A DNA stretch of 64,000 bases from Bradyrhizobium sp. Ash2021 (GCF_031202265.1 NZ_CP100604.1:1532501-1596500); one strand, 5' to 3'. Positions 22,943 to 32,031 are shown, counted from the first letter of the stretch. Program-made: numbers and translations. The notes: a model not told the origin generated them from the sequence alone.

Positions 22943-24376
22943 CTACGACAAGAACCTCAGCAATTTTTGCAGCCGCGCGATCTTCGCGCCATAGGGCGGA
23001 TAGAGATCGGCGAGCCGGTTGAAGGGCGAGCGATAGAATACCGGCTTCAGCTTGGTCAACGTCCGAAAACCCCATTCGCCGTGATAGGCGCCGGAGCCGG
23101 ACGCACCGACCCCGCCCATCGGCTGATTGATCTGCGCAAAGTGAAACAGGCAATCGTTGACGGTGACGCCGCCGGAGACGGTGCGCGCCAGCACTTCGTC
23201 GCGCGCGGCATCGTCCTTGCCGAACCAGTACAGCGCCAGCGGGCGATCGCGTCCGTTGATAAAGGCGATCGGCTCGTCCGCATTTTTGTAGCCGAGCACG
23301 GGCAGCAGCGGCCCGAAAATCTCCTCCTGCATCATGGTCATCCCGGATGTCGCGCCGACAATGATCGTCGGTGGAAACTTACGCTTCGATTTCCAGGCGG
23401 GATCGCCGGGTTTTGCCGCCTGCAGGATGCTGGCGCCCTTGGCCGCGGCGTCCGCCACCAGGGCCTCGAGCCGCGCATAGTGCCGGTCCGAGACGATCGA
23501 GGTGTAATCCTTGTTGTGGGGATCGGTGCCGAACATCCGCAGCATGTGGCCCTCGAGCCGGACGACGAAATCCAGCATGGATGCTTCCGGCACCAGCGCG
23601 TAATCAGGCGCGATGCAGGTCTGGCCGGCGTTGAGCAGCTTTCCGTAGGCGATGCGCTCGGCTGCCTCGTTGAGATCGGCGGAGCGGTCGACGATCGCGG
23701 GCGATTTGCCGCCGAGCTCGAGCGTGACCGGCGTCAGATTGCGTCCCGCGGCTTCCGCCACCAGACGGCCGACGCGGGTCGAGCCCGTGAAGACAAGATG
23801 GTCGAACGGCAACGCGGCAAAGGCTTTTGCGATCTCGTCGTCGATCCCGGTCACGATCATTTCAATGGCGTCGAACTTTTGCGCGATCACCTCCTGGAGC
23901 AGCGCGGAGAATCGCGGCACCAGCTCGCTCGGCTTGATCATCACGCGGTTGCCGGCGGCAAGGGCGGCCACCGCCGGCGCCAGTGTCAGCTGCAGCGGAT
24001 AATTCCAGGGCGCGATGATGCCGACCACGCCGAGCGGCTGCGGGATCAGGCGGTTCTTGGCGGGCGCAAATTGCAGCGTGGTGGCGATGCGCTGCGGCGC
24101 CATCCATTTTTTGAGGTGTTTGGCGGCGTGCTTGATTTCGCCGAGCACCAGCATGGCCTCGGCGATCGCGGTCTCGATCGGGCTGCGATGGCCGAAATCC
24201 GCCGAGATCGCCGCTTCGAACCGCGCCTCATTCTCCGAGATCACCGCCCGCAGCCGCTTCAGCCGGTCGAGCCTGAGCGCAAGCGCCGGTGCGGGCTCGC
24301 TGCGCGACAGCTCGAACTGACGATGAAAGGCCTCCTCCAGGGCGTGCCGCCCCGGGCTTTTCAGTGGCTGGTCCAT
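22943..24376 (-). CDS. Coniferyl aldehyde dehydrogenase-type ALDH
   Basis: A 477-residue NAD(P)-dependent aldehyde dehydrogenase. IIAPWNYPLQL, FTGSTRVG and VTLELGGKSP (Glu) precede the catalytic Cys in NAGQTCIAPDY. The short length and the C-terminal FYRSPFNRLADLYPPYG resemble CalB/coniferyl and fatty aldehyde types, whose C-terminus can be amphipathic. ATG 24376 has GGGAGA upstream. Together with the GMC enzyme it could take an aromatic or fatty alcohol to the acid. Confidence 0.9.
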   Translation of the reverse strand: MDQPLKSPGRHALEEAFHRQFELSRSEPAPALALRLDRLKRLRAVISENEARFEAAISADFGHRSPIETAIAEAMLVLGEIKHAAKHLKKWMAPQRIATTLQFAPAKNRLIPQPLGVVGIIAPWNYPLQLTLAPAVAALAAGNRVMIKPSELVPRFSALLQEVIAQKFDAIEMIVTGIDDEIAKAFAALPFDHLVFTGSTRVGRLVAEAAGRNLTPVTLELGGKSPAIVDRSADLNEAAERIAYGKLLNAGQTCIAPDYALVPEASMLDFVVRLEGHMLRMFGTDPHNKDYTSIVSDRHYARLEALVADAAAKGASILQAAKPGDPAWKSKRKFPPTIIVGATSGMTMMQEEIFGPLLPVLGYKNADEPIAFINGRDRPLALYWFGKDDAARDEVLARTVSGGVTVNDCLFHFAQINQPMGGVGASGSGAYHGEWGFRTLTKLKPVFYRSPFNRLADLYPPYGAKIARLQKLLRFLS

Positions 24377-24675
24377 GACGCTCTCCCGGTCGTCTCTTGG
24401 CGCAAAGCTCCGCTTTTGCGGTGTTTCTGGCAAGTGCGGTTCCACTCATCGATTTCGGGCGCAAAACCACCGGTTTGGACGTCACAAAAAGCTCAAAAAC
24501 CGGTCTTTGGGCCTTTCCAAACCAGAGCCACGTTGATACATAGCGCTGGCACCCGATGGCTTCGGCCCGGGTCGCCTTCTCAGGAAGCCTCCGAACGGGA
24601 TCGATCGGCGCCATCTGGCGTTCGCCGGGGTCGTTTCGGCACCGGTTTTTCGGAACAAGGCGCGTAACGGTTTAA
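24377..24675. other. Intergenic DNA upstream of tRNA, no gene seen
   Basis: No ORF with a start signal or recognisable motif on either strand. It presumably holds the divergent promoters of the ALDH gene and the tRNA. AACCACCGGTTTGG near 24464 is a short palindrome-like stretch. Confidence 0.4.
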
Positions 24676-24752
<77 letters not shown>

Positions 24753-24761
24753 AGTTGATGA

Positions 24762-24800
24762 AAACCCCAGTAATCTTAATGGATTACTGGGGTTTCGTTT
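24762..24800 (+). terminator. Terminator of tRNA-fMet
   Basis: AAACCCCAGTAATC (24762-24775), loop TTAATG, GATTACTGGGGTTT (24782-24795), then CGTTTT. The stem is perfect over 14 bp, ten bases after the tRNA. Confidence 0.88.
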
Positions 24801-24998
24801 TGATGCTTGCGTTGACCGCCGCAGCTGGACCGTCGCGTCTCCGATGTCGAATTCAGGCATCGAGAAGGAAACCGTCGTCCGGCATTGGGATCGAGAACAA
24901 GTTTCCAGCCCGGCGCATCAAAAGGCATTTTGCTTCCATTGCTTCCCGGCCGAAATTCGCGACATCTACCCCAGTCATTGCGATCAGTGGAAGCGATT

Positions 24999-25199
24999 GT
25001 GAGCAAGCCTGAATTTGATCCAGTCACGATGTCGAACGCGCTTGCTGACACGGCAGGTTCGCGCGGGCGGGCTTCGAAGCGCTTGATGTGGCTCGGCGCA
25101 TCCGCGTTCTGGTTGCTGGTTTTTACCATCGTCGTTGCACGCGCGATCTACTTCGAACCGGGCAGCGGCGGCATCTTCGCGTTCATTAATCCCGCCTGA
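24999..25199 (+). CDS. Possible small single-pass membrane protein, 66 aa
   Basis: GTG 24999 (or ATG 25029, 56 residues) opens a frame with one clear transmembrane segment (LMWLGASAFWLLVFTIVVAR) and a short polar N-terminus, ending IFAFINPA. It overlaps the last 14 bases of the convergent LysR gene. No good ribosome-binding site is visible for GTG, so this is tentative. The DNA before it (24801-24998) shows nothing recognisable. Confidence 0.4.
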   Translation: MSKPEFDPVTMSNALADTAGSRGRASKRLMWLGASAFWLLVFTIVVARAIYFEPGSGGIFAFINPA

Positions 25200-26124
25200 G
25201 CCTGACCTGCGCGCGCTTGCGTTCCGCCTGCTCGCCAACGGGCTCACGGATCATGCGCTCAAAGGCCGTGGCCGCCGGAATGTCGAGCCGGCCCGGGGTC
25301 TTCAGCTGCCACAGCATGCGTTCGATGCGCAGATCCTTGAGCGGTATCACCTTGAGGCGTCCGAGCCTGACCTGATCGGAGACGGCAACCGTCGACACGA
25401 TCGATACGCCGACGCCGGCGGCGACCGCCTGCTTGATCGCTTCGGTGCTTCCGATCTCCAGTGTTCTCAGCGGCTCCACCCGTTGCGCAGCAAGCGCTTG
25501 TGTTACGACTTCACGCGAACCGGAGCCGGGCTCCCGCACGATCAGAATTTCCTGTTCGAGCTCGGCGCAGTCGACCGGGCCTTTCGATGACGCAAACCGG
25601 TGCAGTGGCCCGACGATCAGGCTCATGACGTCGGTCCGCCAGGGCTCGCTGACCAGACTGTCGTCTTCCACCGGACCTTCGACCAGCGCGATCTCTATCT
25701 CGTGTCGTGCCATGAGGTCCGCGATGTCGCGGGTGTTGGCGGTAGCGATGTGGAGATCGATACCCGGATAGGTCCGGTGGAAGATGCCGAGATATTCGGG
25801 GATCATGTAGGTCGCGATCGTGGTGCTCGCGCCGACGCGGAGCGATCCGCTGTCGAGACTGCGCAGCGAGCGAAGCTCGTCTTCGGCGGCGCGTTCGGCT
25901 GCGAACAGGGTTTCCGCGTGCCGGGCAAGCGCCTGTCCTTCCCGCGTCGGCCGCACGCCTTTCCGGGTGCGGTCCAGCAGGCGACAGCCGACCTGCAGCT
26001 CGAAGTCCCTTACCCCCTTGGATATCGCCGGCTGGCTGATGCTCAGGATTTCGGCCGCGCGTGAGAAGCTCCCGGTCTGGACCACGGTCGCGAATAAGCG
26101 GAGCAGATGGAGATTTAGGGACAT
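25186..26124 (-). CDS. LysR-family transcriptional regulator, YeiE-like
   Basis: A 312-residue LysR regulator. The N-terminal winged helix (about 4-62) has GSFSRAAEILSISQPAISKGV as the recognition unit. An effector-binding domain follows (LRVGASTTIATYMIPEYLG, EIGSTEAIKQAVAAGVGVSI). It is divergent from a YeiH-type exporter with 87 bases between, the arrangement I recall for yeiE-yeiH. Likely controls that exporter and itself through the dyad at 26151-26165. Confidence 0.9.
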   Translation of the reverse strand: MSLNLHLLRLFATVVQTGSFSRAAEILSISQPAISKGVRDFELQVGCRLLDRTRKGVRPTREGQALARHAETLFAAERAAEDELRSLRSLDSGSLRVGASTTIATYMIPEYLGIFHRTYPGIDLHIATANTRDIADLMARHEIEIALVEGPVEDDSLVSEPWRTDVMSLIVGPLHRFASSKGPVDCAELEQEILIVREPGSGSREVVTQALAAQRVEPLRTLEIGSTEAIKQAVAAGVGVSIVSTVAVSDQVRLGRLKVIPLKDLRIERMLWQLKTPGRLDIPAATAFERMIREPVGEQAERKRAQVRLRRD

Positions 26125-26150
26125 AACTTCTCTCTATGGGGGCAGGCCGA

Positions 26151-26165
26151 AAAGATATTATCTTT
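26151..26165. promoter_or_regulatory. LysR-type dyad AAAGATATTATCTTT
   Basis: AAAGATA-T-TATCTTT is a perfect inverted repeat in the 87-bp divergent space, 27 bp from the LysR start. It contains a T-N11-A frame, the general LysR-site form. Confidence 0.5.
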
Positions 26166-26211
26166 AATTGCGGGTTCGGCGCATAAATTCTCCTAACAGC
26201 GGAGAGTTTTT

Positions 26212-27273
26212 GTGCCTGAAGACGGGGAGCCTTCCAATTCCCGAAGCCGGCTGGGACGCACGGTCAGCCGGCTGATCTCGCTGTTGCCCGGCGTCGCGCT
26301 CTGTGCGCTGATTTCACTGGTCGCAATGGGTGCCCAGAGCCTGGAAGAGCGCGCCTTCGCGCATCCCTATGTCGAGGCGCTGGTCATCGCGATCCTGCTG
26401 GGAGTCGCCATCCGCACCGTCTGGAATCCGCTCGAGCGCTGGTCGGTCGGCATCGCATTCAGCGCCAAGCAACTGCTCGAACTCGCCGTGATGCTGTTGG
26501 GCGCGTCGATCAGCTTTGCTGCGATCGCCGCCGCCGGCTCCCTCCTGATGGCTGCGATCGTTGCGACCGTCGTCGTTGCGCTCGCCGTCAGTTACAGCCT
26601 CAGTCGAATGTTCGGCCTGTCGACCAGGCTCGCGATCCTGATTGCCTGCGGCAATTCCATCTGCGGAAACTCCGCGATCGCGGCGGTGGCGCCCGTCATC
26701 GGCGCCGACGGCGATGACATCGCGTCCTCGATCTCCTTTACCGCCGTTCTCGGCGTCTTGATGGTATTGGGTCTGCCGCTCTTGATTCCGCTCTTACGTC
26801 TATCGGCGACGCAGTACGGAATTCTTGCCGGCCTTACGGTCTACGCCGTCCCTCAGGTGCTCGCGGCCACATTGCCCGCCGGTCTGGTCAGCACCCAGAT
26901 CGGAACGCTGGTGAAACTGACACGCGTGCTGATGCTGGGCCCGGTCGTGGTCGGTCTTTCCATCCTGATGTCGCGCAAGCGGGCGGGCGGATTGTCGATG
27001 AAGGCGATGAGCCCGTTCACGCTGGTGCCCTGGTTCATCATCGGCTTTCTCGTCCTTGCCGCGTTTCGTTCCTTCCAGCTGGTCCCGGATGGCGTTGTCG
27101 CGCCCGTCACCAGGATCGCGGCGTTCCTGACGGTGGTCTCGATGGCCGCACTTGGCCTCGGCGTCGATATTCGTCTTCTCGCCGGCATTGGCGGCAAGGT
27201 GACGGCAGCCGTCACGCTGTCCTTGCTCGCGTTGCTCGCGATCAGCATCGGACTGGTTCATCTGTTCCATTGA
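26212..27273 (+). CDS. YeiH family putative sulfate/sulfite exporter (UPF0324)
   Basis: A 353-residue membrane protein with about ten hydrophobic helices. The YeiH pattern includes LGVAIRTVWNP, LLELAVMLLGASISF, ACGNSICGNSAIAAVAPVIGA and YAVPQVLAAT, and ends in LGLGVDIRLLAGIGGK. It starts at GTG 26212 behind GCGGAGAG. Family members are predicted to export sulfate or related anions. It is probably under the divergent LysR gene. Function is by family, untested. Confidence 0.88.
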   Translation: MPEDGEPSNSRSRLGRTVSRLISLLPGVALCALISLVAMGAQSLEERAFAHPYVEALVIAILLGVAIRTVWNPLERWSVGIAFSAKQLLELAVMLLGASISFAAIAAAGSLLMAAIVATVVVALAVSYSLSRMFGLSTRLAILIACGNSICGNSAIAAVAPVIGADGDDIASSISFTAVLGVLMVLGLPLLIPLLRLSATQYGILAGLTVYAVPQVLAATLPAGLVSTQIGTLVKLTRVLMLGPVVVGLSILMSRKRAGGLSMKAMSPFTLVPWFIIGFLVLAAFRSFQLVPDGVVAPVTRIAAFLTVVSMAALGLGVDIRLLAGIGGKVTAAVTLSLLALLAISIGLVHLFH

Positions 27274-27412
27274 GATGCGCCCGCGCGATGCGCACAGCGG
27301 TGCGACGCGACGCGAGAAAATAAAAATGCAGCTCGAGAATTTCCTGCTTTGAATTCCAGTCATCTCTCTGTGGGGTCTCGTTCCATCGGCCCCGACAGGG
27401 GGAGAGCAGGTC

Positions 27413-28975
27413 TTGAAAAGGGCATTGATAATTGCTGCCGCGAGTCTCGGCATGGCGACGGCTGCGAACGCCGGAGAGTTATTGGATCTCAAGAGCCAGT
27501 CGGAGCAGCTCCGTCAGCAAAATGAAGTCCTCACCAAAAAGATAGCCGATCTTGAAAGACGACAACGCAAGCTCGAGTCCAGCCCGGCTGTCGCGCCCAA
27601 GGCCCTCACGCAAAAATCCGAAAATCCTGCTGACGCCATGGCCGCGTCCTACAAGGCCGTGGTCAAGAAGCTCGACCAGGATGATAGCCTGACCTGGCAC
27701 GGCATCACGCTCTACGGCCAGGTCGACGTCGGCGCGGTTTATCAGAACCACGGCGCGCCGCTGAACAATTCGGCCGGCGCCGGTTGGAATTATCTCATCG
27801 CAAAGAACAGCAACGGCTCGCAGTTTGGTGTGGCGCCCAATCCGTTCGGCGGCTCGTTCATCGGGCTGAAGGGCAAGCAGGAGCTGATCGACAATGTGTA
27901 TGGGGTATTCAATCTGCAGACCGCGTTTAATCCCCAGTCCGGCAAGCTTTCCGACGGACTTGGCTCGATCGTGCAAAACAACGGTCTGGCGGTCGGCGCC
28001 CAGAATTCGTTCGCCGATTCCGCGAGAGACGGCCAGCCGTTCAACATCGCGGCGTGGGGGGGCCTCAGTTCGCCGGTCTACGGCACCTTGACGTTCGGAC
28101 GACAGGGAGCGCTGACGTCGGACGGGGTGGTCGCCTACGACCCGTTGGGCAGTTCGGCAGCCTTTTCGCTGATCGGTTTCCAGGGCGCCACCGGTGGCGG
28201 TGGCGCTACCGAGGATCGCATTCTGGACAGGGCGCTCAAATATGCCGTCAGCTACGGGGGATTCCGTGCTGTCGTCGAGACCTCGATCGGTGCACAGGAT
28301 GGCGCGGGTCCGCGGACGTTCATTCAAGGTCAAGTCGGCGGGGATTATCTCGGGTTGTCGGTCGATGCCGTTGTCGGGAAAATGACCGACGCCGTTACCT
28401 CGGCGCCGCTGCCCGTGGGAACCGTCCTGCCTGCGACGCTGAGCAATGCAGGCAACGGTTTCGTCTCCGGTACGGTTTCCGACAACACCAGCGTCATGCT
28501 GCTGGCCAAATACGCCTACGGCCCGCTCAAGCTTTTCGGCGGCTATGAGCACATCGATTTCGCCAATCCGAAAACGCCGCTGGCGGCGGGCAACGACTTC
28601 CTCGCGGGCTACACGCTCGGCACCGTCAACAACACCGCCTTCGGCACCGACAAGATCCTGCAGGTATTCTGGACCGGCGTAAAATATGCCGTCAGATCCG
28701 ATATCGAGCTCACTGTCGCCTACTACCGCGAAGAGCAGAACAGTTTTCAGGGCGGGACGCCGGCTACATTGAATCTCGGTCGCTGCAAGGACGCGAGCCT
28801 TGCGCAATGCAGCGGCCAGATCGATGCGGTCTCCTTCGTTGCGGACTACAAGTTCTCTCCGCACGCCAATGCCTACGCCGGCATGATGTGGTCGCAGGTG
28901 TCGAATGGCCTTGCCAACGGCTTCCTGCAGCGGTCCTCGATCGACCCGACTGTCGGGTTTCGTTACCGGTTCTGA
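27413..28975 (+). CDS. Outer membrane porin
   Basis: A 520-residue exported beta-barrel. TTG 27413 lies behind GGGGGAGAG and gives a clean signal peptide (MKRALIIAAASLGMATAANA). A short coiled coil follows (LKSQSEQLRQQNEVLTKKIA), then the barrel, with alternating strands such as LYGQVDVGAVYQ, GSFIGLKGKQEL and ALKYAVSYGGFRAVVE. It ends TVGFRYRF, the aromatic C-terminal signature for BAM insertion. Two cysteines in GRCKDASLAQC may form a loop disulphide. Resembles general Gram-negative porins; pore selectivity unknown. Confidence 0.9.
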   Translation: MKRALIIAAASLGMATAANAGELLDLKSQSEQLRQQNEVLTKKIADLERRQRKLESSPAVAPKALTQKSENPADAMAASYKAVVKKLDQDDSLTWHGITLYGQVDVGAVYQNHGAPLNNSAGAGWNYLIAKNSNGSQFGVAPNPFGGSFIGLKGKQELIDNVYGVFNLQTAFNPQSGKLSDGLGSIVQNNGLAVGAQNSFADSARDGQPFNIAAWGGLSSPVYGTLTFGRQGALTSDGVVAYDPLGSSAAFSLIGFQGATGGGGATEDRILDRALKYAVSYGGFRAVVETSIGAQDGAGPRTFIQGQVGGDYLGLSVDAVVGKMTDAVTSAPLPVGTVLPATLSNAGNGFVSGTVSDNTSVMLLAKYAYGPLKLFGGYEHIDFANPKTPLAAGNDFLAGYTLGTVNNTAFGTDKILQVFWTGVKYAVRSDIELTVAYYREEQNSFQGGTPATLNLGRCKDASLAQCSGQIDAVSFVADYKFSPHANAYAGMMWSQVSNGLANGFLQRSSIDPTVGFRYRF

Positions 28976-29033
28976 ATCGGGATCAAGGGGCGGCCAATCC
29001 GATCGCGCTTCGAAAGTCTCATGGCGTAAACTT

Positions 29034-29066
29034 GCCTCAGCTTCCCCGGGCTGAGGCGCTTTTTTT
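29034..29066 (+). terminator. Rho-independent terminator after porin
   Basis: GCCTCAGC (29034-29041) and GCTGAGGC (29050-29057) with a seven-T run after, 58 bases past the porin stop. Confidence 0.85.
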
Positions 29067-29258
29067 GGGCGGACGTTTTGTCGCGCCGACGCGGACCATC
29101 AAAAAAGTTTTTATCCAGCCGGGAATGTTTCGCTTCGGCTGTCGATATCTCTTCTGAGGGAGGCGCGTGTCTGTCCGAGAGAGCGAGTGAGTTCTCCCGG
29201 TCAGAAGCAAGCCGAACTCAGATCGTGTTGAAACATCTCGACGACTACTCCCGGACAC

Positions 29259-29290
29259 GCCTCGGCCTCGCACGAGGCTGAGGCGTGTTT
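29259..29290 (+). terminator. Hairpin, possible second terminator
   Basis: GCCTCGGCCTCG (29259-29270) pairs with CGAGGCTGAGGC (29273-29284) with one G-T pair, and GTGTTT follows. The rest of 29067-29258 has no recognisable gene. Confidence 0.45.
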
Positions 29291-29679
29291 CCGTAGCGAT
29301 TCAGTCCGACGAACGGCAGGCGGGCGGGGTGTGGCATACGACGCCGGCGCTCGATCTCTACGCCTATGTCGGGCTGGAGAAAACGCGCCCCACGTTCTCC
29401 AATGTCGGAACCGTACCGTTCGGCTACGGCAACCCGCTTTACAACAACAGCGGCCGCAACATCGAAAATTCGCCGGCTGCGACCTGCAACGGCAACACGT
29501 CGGAAGTTCGGCAATACACGATCGGCTTCTACGACACCGTGTTGAAGGGCGCGTATGGCGCGGTGAAGGTCGGTACCCAGTATTCCTACAACCAGCGCTT
29601 CGCGTTTGCGGGCGTCGGCGGCGCTCCGAAGACCGACGATCACATCGTCATGACGCAGCTTCGCTACTATCCGTTCTGA
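29284..29679 (+). pseudogene. C-terminal fragment of an outer membrane protein
   Basis: Open frame with barrel-type strands: LDLYAYVGLEKTRPTFSNVG, GNPLYNNSGRNIENSP, AATCNGNTSEVRQYTIGFYD and VKVGTQYSYNQR. It ends in QLRYYPF, a terminal-aromatic outer membrane signature. I recall full-length Bradyrhizobium relatives in which this is only the last 120 residues or so. No start, signal peptide or N-terminal domain is present, and a hairpin interrupts immediately before. So a decayed gene, though ATG-less expression cannot be excluded. Confidence 0.7.
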
Positions 29680-29877
29680 CCGGCTCTACCCGCCGGGCGC
29701 GCGCATGTGCCCCCGGCGGTTTCGCATCATCGCTGAAGCGCTCGCGCTCTCTTCACTTGCTGGTTACGGCCACGTGAATCCAGCCGGTTGAGAGGGACGG
29801 AATATTCCGGCGCCTGTTCGAGTCAATGTCGCAGTGGCCCATTGCACTAACGCCGGGTCAACTGTTGGAGAAGTTCG
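29680..29877. other. Intergenic DNA, no gene seen
   Basis: It holds the promoter region and leader of the small exported protein at 29878, with GGAG 9 bases before the start. Nothing else stands out. Confidence 0.4.
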
Positions 29878-30132
29878 ATGATCAAAGGTCTGATGGCACT
29901 TGGGGTTTCTGCGATTGTAGCGGCGTCGATGGTGACGCCCTTGTCGGCGCAACCGGTCGTGCAGGAGCCAGGTGCGCAGTCGTTCTATTATCCCAATTCC
30001 AGTCTCGGCATCGGCACGGCGTGGCCGAAAGGCGGCGCGTCCAACGCCATGGCGTCCACGCGCAACGTGTCGCCGGCACCGGTGACAACGCCGCGGACAC
30101 AACGCGGCGGTGCGGCCGGCGTCACGCGATAG
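29878..30132 (+). CDS. Small exported protein, 84 aa
   Basis: Signal peptide MIKGLMALGVSAIVAASMVT followed by PLSAQ, then a 60-residue hydrophilic tail with Pro, Ser and Gly, no cysteine. TTGGAGAAG precedes ATG 29878. A terminator at 30193-30228 closes the unit. Unknown function; probably periplasmic. Confidence 0.7.
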   Translation: MIKGLMALGVSAIVAASMVTPLSAQPVVQEPGAQSFYYPNSSLGIGTAWPKGGASNAMASTRNVSPAPVTTPRTQRGGAAGVTR

Positions 30133-30192
30133 ATATTTTTCGCTCGGGTTGCTCCGGCTGTGATTGAGCATGGCAGCCGGGGTAGCCAGGGG

Positions 30193-30228
30193 AAAGGGCG
30201 GTTCGTCCAGACCGCCCTTTCTATTTTG
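30193..30228 (+). terminator. Rho-independent terminator
   Basis: AAAGGGCGGT (30193-30202) and ACCGCCCTTT (30211-30220) with CTATTTT after, 60 bases beyond the small exported gene. The DNA from 30229 to 30496 shows no gene. Confidence 0.85.
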
Positions 30229-30496
30229 TGGGCACCAAGTCCAGCGCATCGATGCCGAAGAACTGCAAGAGTTGTATCCGCGGCTTGAGCGAATGCTTCG
30301 GGCGCCCGAATGGCCGTGCGGCGAGGTCTTCGCCTGCAGCGCCGCATGAAGGCAACGTCGAACGGCTCCCGGGAATAAATCGCCGGCCAGCCGAGTTAAC
30401 ATTACCAGTCGCTGTTTCCGATGAAGGACGGTCGGAACAGTGATCGTCAAGTCTTGAACGCGGTCTCGGGTCGGTAGGTCGGCGGCCGGTTCGATC

Positions 30497-30652
30497 GTGC
30501 AGGATAAAGACGAGCGCACTCTGTTTGATGAAACGTTTCTGCCACATACGGCGGAGGCCTATCGTTTGGCGCGCTGGTTTACCGGCAGCGCCTCGGACGC
30601 GGAAGATGTCGTTCAGGACGCCGCGTTGCGCGCCTTTCGCGGCATTCGGGGT
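30497..30652 (+). pseudogene. ECF sigma factor, N-terminal remnant
   Basis: GTG 30497 opens MQDKDERTLFDETFLPHTAE then AYRLARWFTGSASDAEDVVQ, with ALRAFRGIRG after. This is region 2 of an ECF sigma factor (the DAEDVVQDAALRAFR motif). After about 50 residues the frame carries non-sigma sequence to a stop. Region 4 is missing. Confidence 0.75.
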
Positions 30653-30836
30653 TCATGCCGCGCATACCATCAGCCTGATCAGTCTGCAGCAGGGACAATC
30701 GGTACCCGACGGTGTCGTCGCCGGTTACAACATGCGAAGCTGGAGCGATCACGAATTTACCTATGTTGCCGTGTCGGATCTGCCGATGGAGAAGCTCGCG
30801 AGCTTTGAGCATGCGTTTACCGCCGCGACGCGTTGA
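30648..30836 (+). pseudogene. Anti-sigma factor, C-terminal remnant
   Basis: A different frame from 30648 to TGA 30834-30836 reads VVAGYNMRSWSDHEFTYVAV then SDLPMEKLASFEHAF. This matches the last segment of membrane anti-sigma factors (GYxVxxWxxxGxxYxAVSDLxxxELxxF), as in RsiW-like families. An internal deletion has brought it next to the sigma N-terminus. Confidence 0.65.
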
Positions 30837-31120
30837 GGTCGTATGCGCTGGCATGTCTCTAGCCTGCGCGCCGTTCGGATTGCGGTCGGCAGATCCGTCG
30901 ATTCGAAAATATCGCATGGCGCCGAATAAGCGCGGGCTTCTCCCGGTCTTTGTCTATGTGCGGATGGCCGGCCTGCACGTGGTTGCCCGGACGAAGTCGC
31001 CCCAACTTCGGCCGAGCCTCCACAAAAAGCGCCTCAGCCATGCCCGGTTGAGGCGCTTTAATTTGTGCTTCCGCCCACTTCATTTTGCGTTACCTTTCTC
31101 TCCGGATTGGAGGGCCATTG
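30837..31120. other. Intergenic DNA with one terminator
   Basis: No gene recognised. The hairpin at 31026-31059 is the only clear structure and would end any transcript reading from the sigma remnant. Confidence 0.4.
31026..31064 (+). terminator. Rho-independent terminator
   Basis: AAAGCGCCTCAGCC (31026-31039) and GGTTGAGGCGCTTT (31046-31059) pair over 14 bp with one G-T pair; AATTTG follows. Confidence 0.78.
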
Positions 31121-31927
31121 ATGCCGTTCTGGACGTGCGAACAATGCGGTGCCCAGTTTCCCGAAAACGCCGCGCCGCCCCCGTCATGCCTGATCTGCGA
31201 GGACGAGCGGCAGTTTGTGAACTGGAAAGGGCAGGCGTGGCTCACCCGGGAGGAACTGGCGAAACGCCATAAACTTGTCTGGCGCGACGATCTCGGAATT
31301 CTTGGGATCGGTGTCGAGCCGAGTTTTGCGATCGGGCAGCGCGCGCTGCTGGTTCCGGACCCGGATGGCGTCGTAATGTGGGATTGCATTCCCCTCGTCA
31401 GCAGCGAGGCGGTCGACCACGTCAGGTCGCTCCGCGGCCTGAAAGCGATCGCGATTTCTCATCCGCATTACTACGGCGCGGTCGCCGACTGGAGCGAGGC
31501 ATTCGGCGGCGTGCCGGTCTATCTGCACGGCGACGATCGCCAGTGGATCACGCGGCCGCATCCCGCGATCGTGCCGTGGTCGGGGGAAAGCCATCGGATT
31601 TCCGACGACATTGTTCTGGTCCGCACCGGCGGGCATTTCGCCGGCGGCACGATCATGCATTGGCGCGCCGGCGCCGATGGCCGGGGGGCGCTGCTCACCG
31701 GCGATGTCGCCATGGTGGCGATGGACCGGCGATCCCTGAGCTTCATGTACAGCTATCCGAACTACATTCCCATGAATGCGGCGTCCGTGCGTAGGATAGC
31801 CGGCGCGGTCGAGCCGCTGGCGTTCGATCGCATCTACGGGGCGTGGTGGGGGCGCAATATCGCGGCGGGCGCGAAGGCGGCGTTCGATGCCTCGGTCCGG
31901 CGATATCTCGCGGCGATTTCGGATTAG
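31121..31927 (+). CDS. MBL-fold hydrolase with N-terminal zinc ribbon
   Basis: A 268-residue protein. Residues 5-30 hold CEQCGAQFP...PSCLIC, a zinc-ribbon/rubredoxin-like knuckle. The MBL domain follows: AISHPHYYGAVADW replaces the usual HxHxDH, with GGHFAGG and LLTGDVA later. ATG 31121 is preceded by TTGGAGGG. Closest by feel to COG0491 hydrolases of unknown substrate. The altered first metal motif (His-Pro-His-Tyr) suggests an unusual metal site. Confidence 0.8.
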   Translation: MPFWTCEQCGAQFPENAAPPPSCLICEDERQFVNWKGQAWLTREELAKRHKLVWRDDLGILGIGVEPSFAIGQRALLVPDPDGVVMWDCIPLVSSEAVDHVRSLRGLKAIAISHPHYYGAVADWSEAFGGVPVYLHGDDRQWITRPHPAIVPWSGESHRISDDIVLVRTGGHFAGGTIMHWRAGADGRGALLTGDVAMVAMDRRSLSFMYSYPNYIPMNAASVRRIAGAVEPLAFDRIYGAWWGRNIAAGAKAAFDASVRRYLAAISD

Positions 31928-32031
31928 GCTGGACCGCGGGCAGTGATTTCGGCCGTTACAATCTTGCCACCCGAGATAGTATCGCTATATCAGGCCTTTC
32001 CCGTCACTCCGTTTGACCATCGAGCCCCGTC

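Noticed and set aside
20144..24667. A 1507-codon open frame on the plus strand
   Set aside because: It runs opposite an IS4 transposase, a GMC oxidoreductase and an aldehyde dehydrogenase, each with clear motifs. Its translation is rich in Arg, His and Gln and has no domain. GC-rich codon bias makes such antisense frames common.
24753..25000. tRNA-fMet 3' side as an integration site
   Set aside because: No repeat of the tRNA 3' end and no integrase in the window.
29078..29281. A 67-codon plus-strand frame between porin and barrel fragment
   Set aside because: No ribosome-binding site, no motif, and it ends in a hairpin.
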